The notes beneath the pieces were generated by a model, which worked only from the letters and a program-made list of their open reading frames with translations, made no database searches and was not told where the DNA came from. Below are positions 40,811 through 50,514 of a stretch of 64,000 nucleotides of DNA, one piece after another. The first letter of the stretch is position 1, and each line of letters begins with the position of its first letter. Location of the stretch: NCBI GenBank assembly GCA_022606425.2, contig JAHDVF020000060.1:744001-808000 (forward strand). The letters run 5' to 3'. Position numbers and translations under genes: made by a program. Source of the DNA: Lepidostoma basale (lineage: Eukaryota; Arthropoda; Insecta; Trichoptera; Lepidostomatidae).

Positions 40811-40864
40811 TCTTTTTTAAATACATATGTATTGTAGTCGTTGTATGTTACCCTTAATAAATTA

Positions 40865-40952
40865 ATTAAAAGGCCCTAGTGGCATCCCAAGAACCAGCAA
40901 AAATATAAGGCATTGTTGCAAATCAATCCCACGGATTGAAACTGAAAAATAA
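40865..40952 (+). mobile_element. SINE-b 3' fragment
   Basis: AAAAGGCCCTAGTGGCATCC, CAAGAACCAGCAAAAATAT, CAAATCAATCCCACGGATTG. Confidence 0.65.
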
Positions 40953-40971
40953 AATCATGTAATATGTATTC

Positions 40972-41640
40972 TTCTTCTTTCCGTGCCGTATCAGGTCCCC
41001 CCAACGTTGGCAATCACTACAGCAAAGGCATCTCTATCCTGCGCCACTTGGAACGGGTTCTGAACTCTTGTTATTCTGCAGTCACTCTTTGATATTCTGC
41101 AGCCAGGACAGCTGCCTTCTACCAACTTCCCATGGTCCCTCCACTTTAACCATCAATATCAGTCGAAGGAGGTGGTATTTTTCTCCCCTTAGCACATGAC
41201 CCAAATATGAGACCTTTCTAATTTTCACACTCGACAACAGCTCTCTATTGGCTCTGGCTCTCTGCAGTACGTCTGCATTACTGAACCTATCGGTCCACGG
41301 AGCATTCTGCGGTATATTCACATCTCGAACGCTTCCATCCGGTTCATTACATTCACTTTCAGAGTCCAAGTTTCGCAGCCATATAGTATGTAGAACACAC
41401 CATATATAACATTTAATCATTCTTTGTCGGAGTTTCAAGTAAAGATTATCATTGCAAATTAATTTTCTCATTTTATTAAATGCAGCTCGTGCAACTTCAA
41501 TGCTCCATTTAATTTCAATGTCCTGGTCCAAGCGCTTTAGTGATAATGCTGCCAAGGTATTTAAATTGGTCGACCATTTCAACATTCGCGCCATGCAGAG
41601 TGCATGAAGAATAGTTAAGTCGTCCAAATGTCATATATAT
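40972..41640 (-). pseudogene. LINE-beta ORF2 C-terminal region
   Basis: The longest LINE-beta piece. The minus-strand frame 41082-41627 reads HALCMARMLKWSTNLNTLAA, LDQDIEIKWSIEVARAAFNK, MRKLICNDNLYLKLRQRMIK, CYIWCVLHTIWLRNLDSESE, then VLQRARANRELLSSVKIRKV, SYLGHVLRGEKYHLL. The expected LLYG-E-W motif is changed. A stop or frameshift precedes the terminal ITRVQNPF..AQDRDAF and the GAA tail (40972-40982). Segment identity: end of palm to C-terminus of an RTE-like ORF2. Confidence 0.8.
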
Positions 41641-41964
41641 TAAGAAAGACAAATCTAGTTTTACTAGTAAATTTGCGTGTGAATATATTTCGAATTAACA
41701 GGTTACACGACATTTTGTAACCTGAAGTTCCTACCTGTCTTTGAGCTACCTGCGTCGGTATTTTAGAAAAGGGGTTGATATCAAATCTTACACACTTTAA
41801 CTACGAAAGCTGTTACTTGTTATACCTGCAATTGTGATCAGATAACAAGTTTTTTTGATTTTAAAGATAATTTTGTTTGAATCCTGTTTGGTATCAGGTT
41901 TTATGGATATTATTTTGAAAGAATTAACTGTTATTTTTATGTTTCAATCGGGGGGATTGGTTTA
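41641..41964. other. No gene seen
   Basis: Unclassified AT-rich sequence. Confidence 0.4.
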
Positions 41965-42065
41965 CTGCAAAGTCTATTGACATCTTTGTTGATTCTTAGG
42001 ATGCCACTTGGGCCTTTTTAATGTGAAGTTTTCCGTTGCTTTCCACATGTTTATATATAACAGGC
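41965..42065 (-). mobile_element. SINE-b 3' fragment
   Basis: TTGTTGATTCTTAGGATGCC, ACTTGGGCCTTTTTAATGTG, TTCCGTTGCTTTCCACATG: complement of the SINE-b end. Confidence 0.65.
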
Positions 42066-42124
42066 TATGTGAAACCAATTACTAATTGTTCAACTATAAA
42101 TTTCTGTCTATGTACCACATTTTT

Positions 42125-42190
42125 TTTTGTCTTTCGCGACAGCTGTTTTGTTTTGTCTGTTTTGACATCACCAGGTGTTATCTTCTACAT
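42125..42190 (-). repeat. HH-C motif, degenerate
   Basis: Minus strand TAACACCTGGTGATGTCAAA, then ACAAAACAAAACAGCTGTCG: box CTGGTGA (A6 to G) and AAA in place of GAA. Confidence 0.45.
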
Positions 42191-42274
42191 TTTGCATCAT
42201 CTGTTAAAATTATTTTTCGTGATTGTTTGTTCCTATGTCAATTTAAATAATTACTTTGATGTAATTGTCATCAC

Positions 42275-42822
42275 CCATAGAACAGGTCAGGACCTTCAAG
42301 TATCTAGGCGTAGACCCGGTGGGGAGAGCTGATCTGTGGGAAGAAATACAAGCATCTTTGGGGCTCTAAAACCCACAATATGGAAAAACAAAGACATGGC
42401 CATTAAGAGTAAGATGAGAATCTATAAAGCATGCGTAAGACCAATAGAAACATATGGCGTCGAAGCAAGGTCAGACACAGTAAGGACCAAATAAGTTTTG
42501 AGGACTTCCGAGATGAAGACACTGAGGATGATAGCAAGCAAGACGTTGAGAGATTGCCTGAGGAACACCAGAATAAGAGAGATATGTGAGGTTGAGGATA
42601 TTATAAGATGGAGCAGACAGCGAAAAAGCGACTGGTACGGTCATGTTCAAAGAATGGACACCACCAGACTCCCCCATATTGCACTACATAATCAACCTCA
42701 TGGGACTCGTGGAAGACCTCCTAAAAGATGAAAAGACAGCTGGGAGTCTACCTCACAGAAGGAGCAACACTCTGGAGAACAGACCGCATAGGTCTACAAC
42801 AAGGAAGAAGAAGAAGAATTAG
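42275..42822 (+). mobile_element. LINE-gamma 3' copy, GAA tail
   Basis: TFKYLGVDPVGRADL, KSKMRIYKACVRPIETYGVE, then the open stretch 42498-42728: MRTSEMKTLRMIASKTLRDC, IREICEVEDIIRWSRQRKSD, WYGHVQRMDTTRLP, RGRPPKR and a stop. The tail GAAGAAGAAGAAGAA is at 42805-42820. A stop in the S-D-T-V-R-T-K segment and a frameshift make it inactive. Confidence 0.8.
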
Positions 42823-43019
42823 AAAAATTCATTTTTTTACATGATCCGAATGAAAAAAACCTTGAATATCACCTTGAATAGCAATTAAAAATTATGCTGT
42901 CTCTATGATGAAGGAAAAATAATACCTTTTAACCAAAAGTGGAAAAATTGTATTTTAATTCATAAATATCCTCATTATGGGATTCTGTAGCGTTAATATA
43001 ATATGTTTTGCTGTTTATT

Positions 43020-43425
43020 GAACAATGACGTAATTATTGAAATATTTATAAAATGTTGATTTTCTAGAAGTTTCTAGAAAACCTACATTTTCTAGAAAAC
43101 CTACATTTTCGTTCATATTAATTATCTTAGGAAATTGAAAATAACTTTGTTTAATCCACAACTTATTAAAAAAATGTTAAAAAAACAGGACATATTTAGA
43201 AGGATACTTTCATCTTCAGGTGTAAAAATATAATAAAAACAAAACCATTAAATACTAATATAAAAACGGTGCTTATGTTTTTATATTGGTCTTTCTTTTT
43301 AGTATTTATTATATTTTTACAACTAAAGATAGCATCCTCCGAAACATGTCGTGTTTTTTAATATTTCATGGATTAAACATCGTTATTTTCAATTTCCTAA
43401 GTATATTACTATGGAGTTCCACAGC
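43020..43425. mobile_element. HH-B arm fragment next to compact HH-A element
   Basis: 43020-43130: HH-B outer arm with TTTCTAGAAAACCTACATT repeated. 43131-43425: HH-A with a shortened centre. Motifs: minus 43184-43223 (CTGAAGA kept, stem II and ACATGT mutated) and plus 43319-43354 (GAAACATGTCGTGT kept, box mutated to ACTAAAGA). Right end TATTACTATGGAGTTCCACA. Confidence 0.65.
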
Positions 43426-44020
43426 CTTAACGGTCAAAAAGTATATTAGTTATCCACTTTAAATATCTGACATTATTTATGTAGGTAACGCCTTGCAAGG
43501 ATATTTTCAAATATTATTTATGAATGCTCTAGCGAGGCAGAACATTTTTCTATCATAAAAGTATCATAATATTATTTAAAAAATATTCACGTTACTCTTC
43601 TTAAAAAGTGAGTTGAATTTTCGTTGTAATTTCACTTGTTATAATTTTATCCAGGGGTAGAATTAACCCTTACGCGATGAGAACAAGTTTCGATCTTATT
43701 TCTTGAAACTGGAATTTGCTGAAGGGTCGTGGGAAGGAGGATGGTCAAGCGGTCCGTCTGATATATTTTTTATAAAACCTGTTTATTGAATATCTGGTTT
43801 ATATCGCATTTTGATACACATTCTGTATGGATATTTTTGGTTCAGTTTAGAATTGGATTTAGACTCAGTTGTGTGAATAAAAATAGTGTCCCCAAGAAGC
43901 GTAGTTAATAAATATAGTGTAATAATATTTATAACGGTATATTATGTGATGCTTTTTCAAATATTTTGTGAAGAACGTGAAAATATTGAAATGTTTACAT
44001 TTTATATAATGTATTTGCTT
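43426..44020. other. No gene; possible HH-B scrap at 43490-43565
   Basis: GAATGCTCTAGCGAGGCAGAAC, CATTTTTCTATCATAAAAG looks like a very decayed HH-B arm. The rest is unclassified. Confidence 0.35.
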
Positions 44021-44155
44021 TATATTATTTATTAGTTCTTACTGATAAAAAATAATTATTAGTACTTATAACAATGAGCCCGGTTGATTTTAAAATTTAA
44101 ATTATTTTATTGAATTTTAAACGCGTTTTTTATATTGGTCTTTCTTTGTTAACTA
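44021..44155 (+). mobile_element. HH-A right-arm fragment
   Basis: TTATTTATTAGTTCTTACTG, GTACTTATAACAA, ATTTTAAACGCGTTTTTTAT, GGTCTTTCTTTGTT: inner part of the HH-A right arm, cut at 44155 where LINE-alpha begins. Confidence 0.6.
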
Positions 44156-44565
44156 ACTAACTAACTAACCATCACGCCGTCTCCCCGAAGGGGTAGGCAG
44201 AAAGAATGGACTGCCACACTTTTCTTTCCTGACATATTTCTCTCGATTCCTCAACATTCATACATCGTGTCATGCACGCGCGATTTCTCTGACTCCTCAC
44301 ATGGCCGACATTCAATATTTGATTTATTTGATCGGTCTTCCTCTATTTCTGGTTCCATTTACATCATTAACATATAATTTTTTTACCATTCTTTCTTCAT
44401 TCATTCTTTCAATATGTCCAAACCATCTTAATGATCTCATCTTTATTTTGTTCATTACACTTTCATTCGCACTGCATTCACTTCATATTTGGCACTTGTG
44501 TTTGACAATCAATCCTATACAGATTTATCACACATTCGTCCAAGACATCTCATAAATATTTAATT
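44156..44565 (-). mobile_element. LINE-alpha 3' copy
   Basis: AACTAACTAACTAACTAACC tail complement, CCATCACGCCGTCTCCCCGA, then minus-strand VNGTRNRGR, KNYMLMM, LRWFGHIERMNEE relics and ending at the SLRRM-coding segment. Very similar to the copy at 905-1032 at its end. Confidence 0.85.
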
Positions 44566-45115
44566 AAACTTATTAAACGCCATGCATTAACATTATGGAA
44601 TTCCAAAGTAATATACTTAGGAAATTGAAAATAAATTGTTTAATTAACTAAATATTAAAAAATATTTAAAAAACACGTGTTTCGGAGGATACCTCCATCT
44701 TCAGGTATAAAAATATAATAATAATAATAATGATAATAATAATAAAAACTAAACAAAGAAAGACTAACTAACTAACTAAAAAACGCATTCCAAATTCGAT
44801 ACAATTTATTTTATTTAATAATTAACCGGGGCTATTTGGTATAAGTACTACTAATTATTTTTTTATCAGTAAGAACTAATAAATAATATTAATCAATAAT
44901 AATAAATGATGATAGTATAAAAATATACATAAAATTTCAATTTAGAAAAAAACTACATTTGAAAAGTCATTGATTGGGAATGGGAGCTTGGGATATTAAA
45001 TGTAGACAAAGTATTATTGTTTAATATTATTTATTAGTTCTTATTGATAAACAACAATTATTAGTACTTATAACAAATACCCCAGGTTAATTTTTAAATT
45101 TAAATTATTGTATCG

Positions 45116-45186
45116 GCGCCCTTGAGATGAGCAATTCATAAAAATGGCCGTTTATAAATTATCCAATTTATTATTATTATTATTAT
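45116..45186 (+). mobile_element. LINE-epsilon 3' end, extreme truncation
   Basis: GGCGCCCTTGAGATGAGCAA, AAAATGGCCGTTTATAAATT, then a (TTA)n run. It splits the HH-A sequence ATTGTATC / GAATTTTA. Confidence 0.6.
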
Positions 45187-45328
45187 CGAATTTTAGGCGT
45201 TTTTTTATTAGTCTTTATTTGTTTAGTTTTTATTATATTTTTACACCTGAAGATGGAGGTATCTTCCGAAAAAAATCATGTTTTTAAATATTTTTTATTT
45301 ATTTAGTGGATTAAACAAAGTTATTTTC

Positions 45329-45508
45329 TTCATATAAAGCACTCACTTTGTGGATAGACATTTTAAATAATTATATAAATAAAACAACTTTGTAACAGTA
45401 GTTATTATACTGCCCTGATGAAGCTTGGGTCCAAGCGAAACTAGTTGGCATCAATATAATAACCCTACCGTGGTTAAATACAAAGTTGTTTTATATATAT
45501 AATTATTT
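45329..45508 (+). mobile_element. HH-F element, 180 bp, with perfect 12-bp target duplication
   Basis: Flanked by AAAGTTATTTTC at 45317-45328 and 45509-45520; uninterrupted HH-A arms read AAAGTTATTTTCAATTTCC. The interior has inverted repeats (AAATAATTATATAAATAAAA, CAACTTTGTA and complements) around a hammerhead-like motif at 45411-45450. No coding capacity. The longest-preserved evidence here that an HH unit moves on its own. Confidence 0.8.
45411..45450 (+). ncRNA. Hammerhead-like motif HH-F, intact
   Basis: Helix I TGCC (45411-45414) pairs with GGCA (45447-45450). Box CTGATGA (45415-45421), extra A, stem II GCTTGG/CCAAGC (6 bp perfect, GT loop), GAA (45437-45439), palindrome ACTAGT (45440-45445), U at the cleavage position (45446). 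Every core residue matches. Confidence 0.7.
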
Positions 45509-45541
45509 AAAGTTATTTTCAATTTCCTAAGTAGGTATATA

Positions 45542-45740
45542 TTAAATTGATCCTACTTTCTTTATTCTTTTGTCACTCTCATGTTTAACTTTCATACATA
45601 TGGGTCGGTACAAGAACACCATTGTGCACTGCCATTTTAGCTTTGTTTGTGATGACAACTTTAAGTGCACCATCCACTATGTTGGCTGCCCCAACCCTTT
45701 TATAAAACACCTCTCCACTCGCCCAAAAATCCACTTCCAC
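45542..45740 (-). mobile_element. LINE-alpha fragment
   Basis: CATATGGGTCGGTACAAGAAC, CACCATTGTGCACTGCCATT, GATGACAACTTTAAGTGCAC: minus strand MAVHNGVLVPTHMYES and GALKVVITNK relics. Confidence 0.65.
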
Positions 45741-45748
45741 AAAAGTGG

Positions 45749-46330
45749 AACTAACTAACTAACCATCACGCCATTTCTCCGGAGGGGTAGGCAGAGAGGA
45801 TGGATCACCACATTGTTCTATCTTGACATAACTCTCGCGCCTCTCGCCACAATCCTGGCATACCTCTCGGGCTTCCTCTACATCCATACATCGTACCATG
45901 CACGCACGTTGATTATTCCGACTTCGAATGTGACTGCCTTTTAGTAATTGATTAATTTGGTCATGCCATGTTTTCCTCGGTCGTCCTCGGCTTCTTTTTC
46001 CACTCACGCTGCTTGTGTACAACTTTTTAACCATTGTACTCTCATCCATTCGTTCCATATGTCCAAACCATCTCAGGGATCCTTTTTTTAAAATTTATCC
46101 ATGATGCAGGCATCTGCCTTACATTTCTTTCTTACTTCATCGTTCGGTATTCTATCATACAACGTTTTCCCGCACATTCTTCTTAGTGATCTCATTTCTA
46201 CGGCGTTTATCCTGCTTTCATCCTTATTTTGCCAGCTCCAAGTTTCACTTCCATACACGAGGGTTGGCACTAGAACTCCATTGTGTACTGCCATCTTTGC
46301 TTCTGTGGATATATTTCACTATTTGGATAT
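45749..46330 (-). mobile_element. LINE-alpha 3' copy, well preserved
   Basis: AACTAACTAACTAACCATCA tail. Open stretches on the minus strand: MERMDESTMVKKLYTSSVSG, KRSRGRPRKTWHDQINQLLK, RACMVRCMDVEEAREVCQDC, and 46088-46294 MAVHNGVLVPTLVYGSETWS, WQNKDESRINAVEMRSLRRM, CGKTLYDRIPNDEVRKKCKA. A frameshift at 46085 separates them. The segment around 45840-45860 contains a small duplication (CTCTCGCGCCTCTCGCC / CTCTCGGGCTTCC). Confidence 0.85.
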
Positions 46331-46440
46331 ATTTCTGTGGATATATTCCACAAAAGTGGAAGTAGTTAAAAAAACATCGTTTTGTTTAATTACTATTTAA
46401 AATTAACTTCCATCAAGTGAAACCATTCGATTACCTATCT
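46331..46440 (+). repeat. HH-E outer arm
   Basis: CACAAAAGTGGAAGTAGTTA, AAAACATCGTTTTGTTTAATT, AACTTCCATCAAGTGA match 31395-31460. The motif is missing. Confidence 0.55.
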
Positions 46441-46924
46441 TAAAAATTAATTAAAAAAACATATATGTACGGGATAGTATTTGCAATTTATTCTAAAATT
46501 AACTGTAACTTGTAATAAGAATAATCGCTGAGTCGGACATAACACAGCTTCAAGCGCATAGCGAGAATACGGTCAGTCATCTCTTCATACGGAGATGCTT
46601 CCTGCCTCCGCATCAGTTTCGGTACGTTTACGCCCTTTATGCTCGAGAGACTCGATCACAAGGCCTGTCTGCGAGGTTCCTAAGATGTTTATTGATCAGT
46701 TTTCCCCTCGCACATATTCCTACGGCGTTTCTACTCGTTTCTATGTCTATTTATAATGCGGGCCTTTCATTTCTCAAAGGAAATGGAGTGAGCGTGGCGC
46801 CTCCCCTCTAGCGGCAGAAGCTCTCAACCGCAAATCGAACGATATGATTCCGATTTCAAATATTTTTTAATTTCAACAAAAACTTCACCATCAAGCAGTT
46901 TCTGCAAGGGTAGGCAGATGCAAT
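46441..46924. other. Unique, less AT-rich sequence; no gene
   Basis: 46530-46830 has near-balanced composition, includes GGCGCCTCCCCTCTAGCGG, and matches nothing else here. No domain-like frame; candidate host DNA. Confidence 0.3.
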
Positions 46925-47035
46925 AGAAACCCTTCTCCTTTCGGCCGCCAGAACCAACCTGCCTCTGGTGACACCGGTGAGAAGAGCAATTAGTCTGCTG
47001 AATGTGGTCTCCTTGGAGATCGAAGTTATTTATTA
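46925..47035 (+). mobile_element. LINE-delta fragment
   Basis: CCGCCAGAACCAACCTGCCTC, GGTGACACCGGTGAGAAGAG: encodes AARTNLPLVTPVRRAISLLN, VVSLEIEV. Confidence 0.7.
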
Positions 47036-47250
47036 GTTTATGGTTTCTTGAACAATGATGTAAAACTCCATATTAAATTATTAATATGTATGAATAAACG
47101 ATAGTTTTCAATGAGTTTTATTATAGTATGACATGTTTCGCCCCTATCAAATGTGACTTTTGATAATGCCTTAGAAGGGCGAAACATGTCATACATAAAT
47201 ACTATAGTAAAACTCCTTGAAAACTATCGTTTATTCATGCATATAAATAT
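47036..47250. mobile_element. HH-B inverted-repeat element
   Basis: Palindrome centred near 47153. The right-arm motif is intact for the family: TTGATAA box (47160-47166), stem II GCC../GGC, GAAACATGTC. Left arm lost the stem II sequence. Arms share ATGAATAAACGATAGTTTTC with 15655-15880, so both belong to one subfamily. Confidence 0.8.
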
Positions 47251-47400
47251 TTATTATTAGTTTTCTTTGTTTAGTTTTTATTATATTTTTACACCTGAAG
47301 ATGGAGGTATCCTCCGAAACCTGTTCGACTATGTCGGGTTTTTCAATATGTTTTATTAAATGGTGGATTAAACAAAAATTTTCAATTTCTTAAGCTCTTA
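47251..47400 (+). mobile_element. HH-A right arm, motif with helix III insertion
   Basis: ACACCTGAAGATGGAGGTAT, CCTCCGAAAC then an extra CTGTTCGACT before ATGTC (47325-47334), followed by GGGT. The inserted segment sits at helix III. The left arm is absent. Confidence 0.6.
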
Positions 47401-47489
47401 TTCTTCTTCTGTCAGTTCCATGTTTCGCTATGATTTTAATAAGACATTTCTATTTTTTGTTTTTTTGAGCCGGTCGAGCGGGGAGACGA

Positions 47490-47560
47490 CAACCAGTATG
47501 TCGATGCCAGCTAGTTTAGCGAAACCAGTCGCTGTCAAAATAAAGACAAAATGAGTTTTA
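47490..47560 (+). ncRNA. Hammerhead-like motif HH-E
   Basis: Helix I CAGT/GCTG, box ATGTCGA (C3 to A, A6 to U), stem II GCCAGC../..GC broken by TTTA, GAA, ACCAGT, C. Decayed. Confidence 0.4.
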
Positions 47561-48062
47561 AATTTTAATTGTATCTCAATAGAGACGAAGACGTAAATTG
47601 GAAACTGAACATGGATGATCAAGGTGTTTACAGGACTTATGACCTGTCATTGGTTGGGTTAAGCGCACGCTTTATGTAATTACAACATTCCCCATTCCAC
47701 CTTTGTTATTTGTGATCATGCATGACAAATTTTTGGAAGATGTATATATACTTCAAAATCCATATTTATCTTCACGTGGCAGTTTCAGTCAGCCATCTAT
47801 GTAGATTTGGTTGCACTAGTGAATTTTTTCAAGAATTAACCTATACAACCGACCCACTAACGCCATCTATGGAGAATGATTTTCGGCATTTAGCAAACTA
47901 CCTTATTAACACAATGTGAAGGCTGTCGACCAACATATTGTTAGAAGCCGCTAGGAGTATTATTCCATTCTATATGCCAAAGAATTTTGACCAGAATATT
48001 TGAAGACCAAATATTTGTGAATGTATACTTATACCTGTATACAAATCCTGGATTTACACCAA
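47561..48062. mobile_element. Family Q MITE-related copy
   Basis: TATCTCAATAGAGACGAAGAC, ACAGGACTTATGACCTGTCA, TTGGTTGGGTTAAGCGCACG, ACAACATTCCCCATTCCACC correspond to the right half of 20870-21330 in reverse. It ends with GTATACAAATCCTGGATTT, the family outer end. Confidence 0.65.
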
Positions 48063-48076
48063 AGGGTGGTTAATTC

Positions 48077-48341
48077 AAATTTTAATTGTATCTCAATAGA
48101 GACGAAGACGTAAACTTGGAAACTGAACATGGATGATCAAGGTGTTTACAGGACTTATGACCTGTCATTGGTTGGGTTAAGCGCACGCTTTATGTAATTA
48201 CAACATTCCCCATTCCACCTTTGTTATTTGTGATCATGCATGACAATTTTTTGGAAGAAGAAGAATACTTCAAAATCCATATTTATCTTCACGTGGCAGT
48301 TTCAGTCAGCCATCTATGTAGATTTGGTTGCACTAGTGAAT
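48077..48341. repeat. Direct duplicate of 47567-47830
   Basis: About 260 bp, near-identical to 47567-47830 (differences include AATTGG versus AACTTGG and AAATTTTTGGAAGATG versus AATTTTTTGGAAGAAG). The offset is about 510 bp; the second copy stops at GCACTAGTGAATT. Confidence 0.8.
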
Positions 48342-48440
48342 TATGAGTTTTTCGAAAATATCGTTTTATTTAATTATTAAATATAATTTAGCTTCCATCA
48401 AGAGATTCAGTAAAATAATTAATATCTTTAAAAAAATGAT
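48342..48440 (+). repeat. HH-E outer arm
   Basis: AAAATATCGTTTTATTTAAT, TAGCTTCCATCAAGAGATTC match 31410-31465. Confidence 0.5.
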
Positions 48441-48484
48441 CTATAATTTGAAACAAATTAAGTGAAAAATAATCTTATTCATAA

Positions 48485-48735
48485 CATTTGTCTCCCCTGC
48501 GCGCGGCATATGCGCAAAAGAACCCTCCTTTTCGTTCCCCGCGTCTTACTTTCCCCCCACAGGATTGGAGGGGTGTCGGAAGGCGGGGGCGGGCCGGGGG
48601 TGGCGGCAGGGGGTAAGGCGGTGCCCCCTCCCTTCCAGGAGCGACGCCTCCCCGCACCCGCGTCGGAAATCTCAACCCGCCGTTTGAATAACGCCATTTT
48701 GAAGTTATGACGGGGTGGCCACCGATGGGGTTGTC
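48485..48735. other. GC-rich island, CpG-containing
   Basis: Strikingly GC-rich (GGCGGGGGCGGGCCGGGGG near 48578) with many CG dinucleotides. Several overlapping open frames on both strands are low-complexity and proline/glycine-rich, so I do not call a gene. Could be a host promoter-proximal or 5' UTR-like segment; no further support. Confidence 0.35.
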
Positions 48736-48894
48736 TTGGAAATATAAAAACAGTGAAAATTGCTTTTATATTCCTTTTTTTCATAAGAAATAATCCATGC
48801 CGATCAATGGTTAGCTATTCAGAATTGTGGACAGTTAATCTTCCCTTTCCGATGACATATACCATTGTGTCTTCTTTTTATTTTTCCTTGCAGT

Positions 48895-49097
48895 AGACCT
48901 ATGTGGTCTGTTCTTCAGAGGGTTGTCCTTCTGTAAGGTGGATTCCCAGCTCTTCTTCTATTATTTAGGAGGTCTTCCACGAGGACGAGTGGTGATGTCT
49001 ATTTTTTGGACATGACTGTACCAGAGTTTCTTTCGCTGTCTACTCCATCTTATAATATCCTCAGCCTTATATATCTCTCTTATTCTGGTGTTCTCTT
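48895..49097 (-). mobile_element. LINE-gamma 3' copy
   Basis: Minus strand: ENTRIREIYKAEDIIRWSRQ, RKKLWYSHVQKIDITTR.RGRPPK, SWESTLQKDNPLKNRPHRS. Confidence 0.75.
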
Positions 49098-49164
49098 CTG
49101 ATGATGTCCTAAACTGAGTTTGACAGTGTTCAAGGCTTGACACCAGAGAGCGCCAGCGTATATT

Positions 49165-49465
49165 TCGGACCTCCGCGTGACATCCATGCCAACGGAAAGG
49201 CAACGTTCACTCCGATCAGTAGAAATAAGTGCAAACAACATAACAATTCCAGTCACAGCCAATAAAGCAAGTTTGTATGATCGTGCTTTCAGCGTTGCGG
49301 ATCCGTTGGCGTGGAATAGCCTCCATGTTAGTGTAAGTATGAGGATAATGACGTTAAATTTAAGAAACTTCTTAAGACTGCACTATTAAGTCAGTCATTT
49401 CCTAGTGCGTCCTTGGAATAATTGATTTTACAGAACGGCGCACTTAAAATATAAGTCATCATATT
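49165..49465 (+). mobile_element. LINE-epsilon 3' copy (CR1-group)
   Basis: The open stretch 49177-49386 reads PTERQRSLRSVEISANNITI, TANKASLYDRAFSVADPLAW, NSLHVSVSMR, then a frameshift before the LLKT.L end. 3' UTR as at 31145-31190. Confidence 0.75.
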
Positions 49466-49469
49466 GATT

Positions 49470-49520
49470 TTATGGCTTTGACCGGTTTCATCGCCTAGCT
49501 GCCATCTTCTGGGCTGATGG
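49470..49520 (-). ncRNA. Hammerhead-like motif HH-J, degenerate
   Basis: Minus strand: CAGAAGA box (U4 to A), T, GGCAGCTAGGC with weak stem II, then GAAACCGGTC (GAA, palindrome ACCGGT, C17). Confidence 0.35.
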
Positions 49521-49569
49521 TATAAAATAAATTGGAATTAAATTTAATATATGTTGTAAATAATATTTA

Positions 49570-49715
49570 TTAAAGAGCTGAACGGGTTGGATGTAGGTGC
49601 CAAAATTAGCAGAGTGTCAGTAAGCTGTCTCTTGTATGCGGATGACGCTGTCCTACTTGCAGACAACGAGCATGAGGTGTGTATGCGAAATGATCTGATG
49701 ATGAATGTGAATATA
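49570..49715 (+). mobile_element. LINE-alpha RT palm fragment (YADD)
   Basis: LNGLDVGAKISRVSVSCLLY, ADDAVLLADNEHEV then a small deletion, RNDLMMNVN. YADD (RT motif C) is intact. Confidence 0.75.
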
Positions 49716-50179
49716 AAATATATTTTACTATTTTTTTTTTATAAAAAATATATTTCACACATGTTTGCAGTTAATTGAAAATATAATCCTGTCAGAATAC
49801 ACCCGAAATTCTAACTTGCGATATAGTAGAAATATGCACGAAAAATTCTACATATAAATCAGACCAAAAATCTGGCTCGCTATTTTATTCCAGAGAGGAA
49901 AGTTTTAGATGAAATTTGGTACGAAAGTTTCGTCTCCGGCTTTGAGCCGAGCTTTGAGGTAAAAAATAAGCTTTTTAAAATTGTTTATGATTTTCATATC
50001 CCCAGTACAATTCGAGGAAACAGGGTAGTTGTAATTAAACATAAAAAAATAAAATATTACTCCCAAATTGTTTTTTTATAAAGCGATGTTTGTTCTCGAT
50101 CTAAAAAATGTTTATAAAATGACCTTACATGATTTTTTAATTATTAAAATGTATGATTACATAGATGTCCTTTGTAGCA
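49716..50179. other. No gene seen
   Basis: AT-rich, unclassified. A 49880-49950 stretch (TCTGGCTCGCTATTTTATTC.., TTTCGTCTCCGGCTTTGAGC) is unmatched elsewhere here. Confidence 0.4.
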
Positions 50180-50495
50180 GAGTAGCAAAAGCTATGACTG
50201 CCACACCGAAGGTCACAAATTCGATTCCCGACGATGGCAGTGTGATTGTTACACTGCCTTTGGTCTGGTGTAGAATTCACGTGACCATAAAATTGTCGAT
50301 AGATTGGCTAACTGTCACATTTCATGGGAATTAATTGTTAAAAAATTGTAAGCAGTTGGGTTCAAATAACATGTTGTATACAAATGTGCAAATCAATGGG
50401 AAACTACTACATTAAAGGGCTAAGTTGCATCCCAAGAACCAGCAAAAATGTTACACTGTGCTGAAAATCAATCCCTTGGATTAAAACTAGCTCAA
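50180..50495 (+). mobile_element. SINE-b, near full length
   Basis: AGAGTAGCAAAAGCTATGAC (decayed A box), ACCGAAGGTCACAAATTCGA (mutated B box), GGCAGTGTGATTGTTACACT, then the b-type 3' part TGTATACAAATGTGCAAATC, GGGAAACTACTACATTAAAG, CCAAGAACCAGCAAAAATG. Confidence 0.8.
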
Positions 50496-50514
50496 ATTAT
50501 AAATGTCTATTTAA

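Larger units (their letters stand above)
44575..45541. mobile_element. HH-A element with two nested insertions
   Basis: Left end GCATTAACATTATGGAATTC; left motif minus 44673-44708 (ACATGTC reduced to ACGTG). Microsatellite at 44717-44750. Centre GGGAATGGGAGCTTGGGATA near 44980. Right arm interrupted by a LINE-epsilon end (45116-45186) and by HH-F (45329-45508). Right motif plus 45243-45280 (GAAAAAAATCATG, decayed). Confidence 0.75.

Noticed and set aside
48462..48784. Overlapping Pro/Gly-rich frames on both strands
   Set aside because: A by-product of GC-rich, stop-poor sequence; no domain and no start or splice context.
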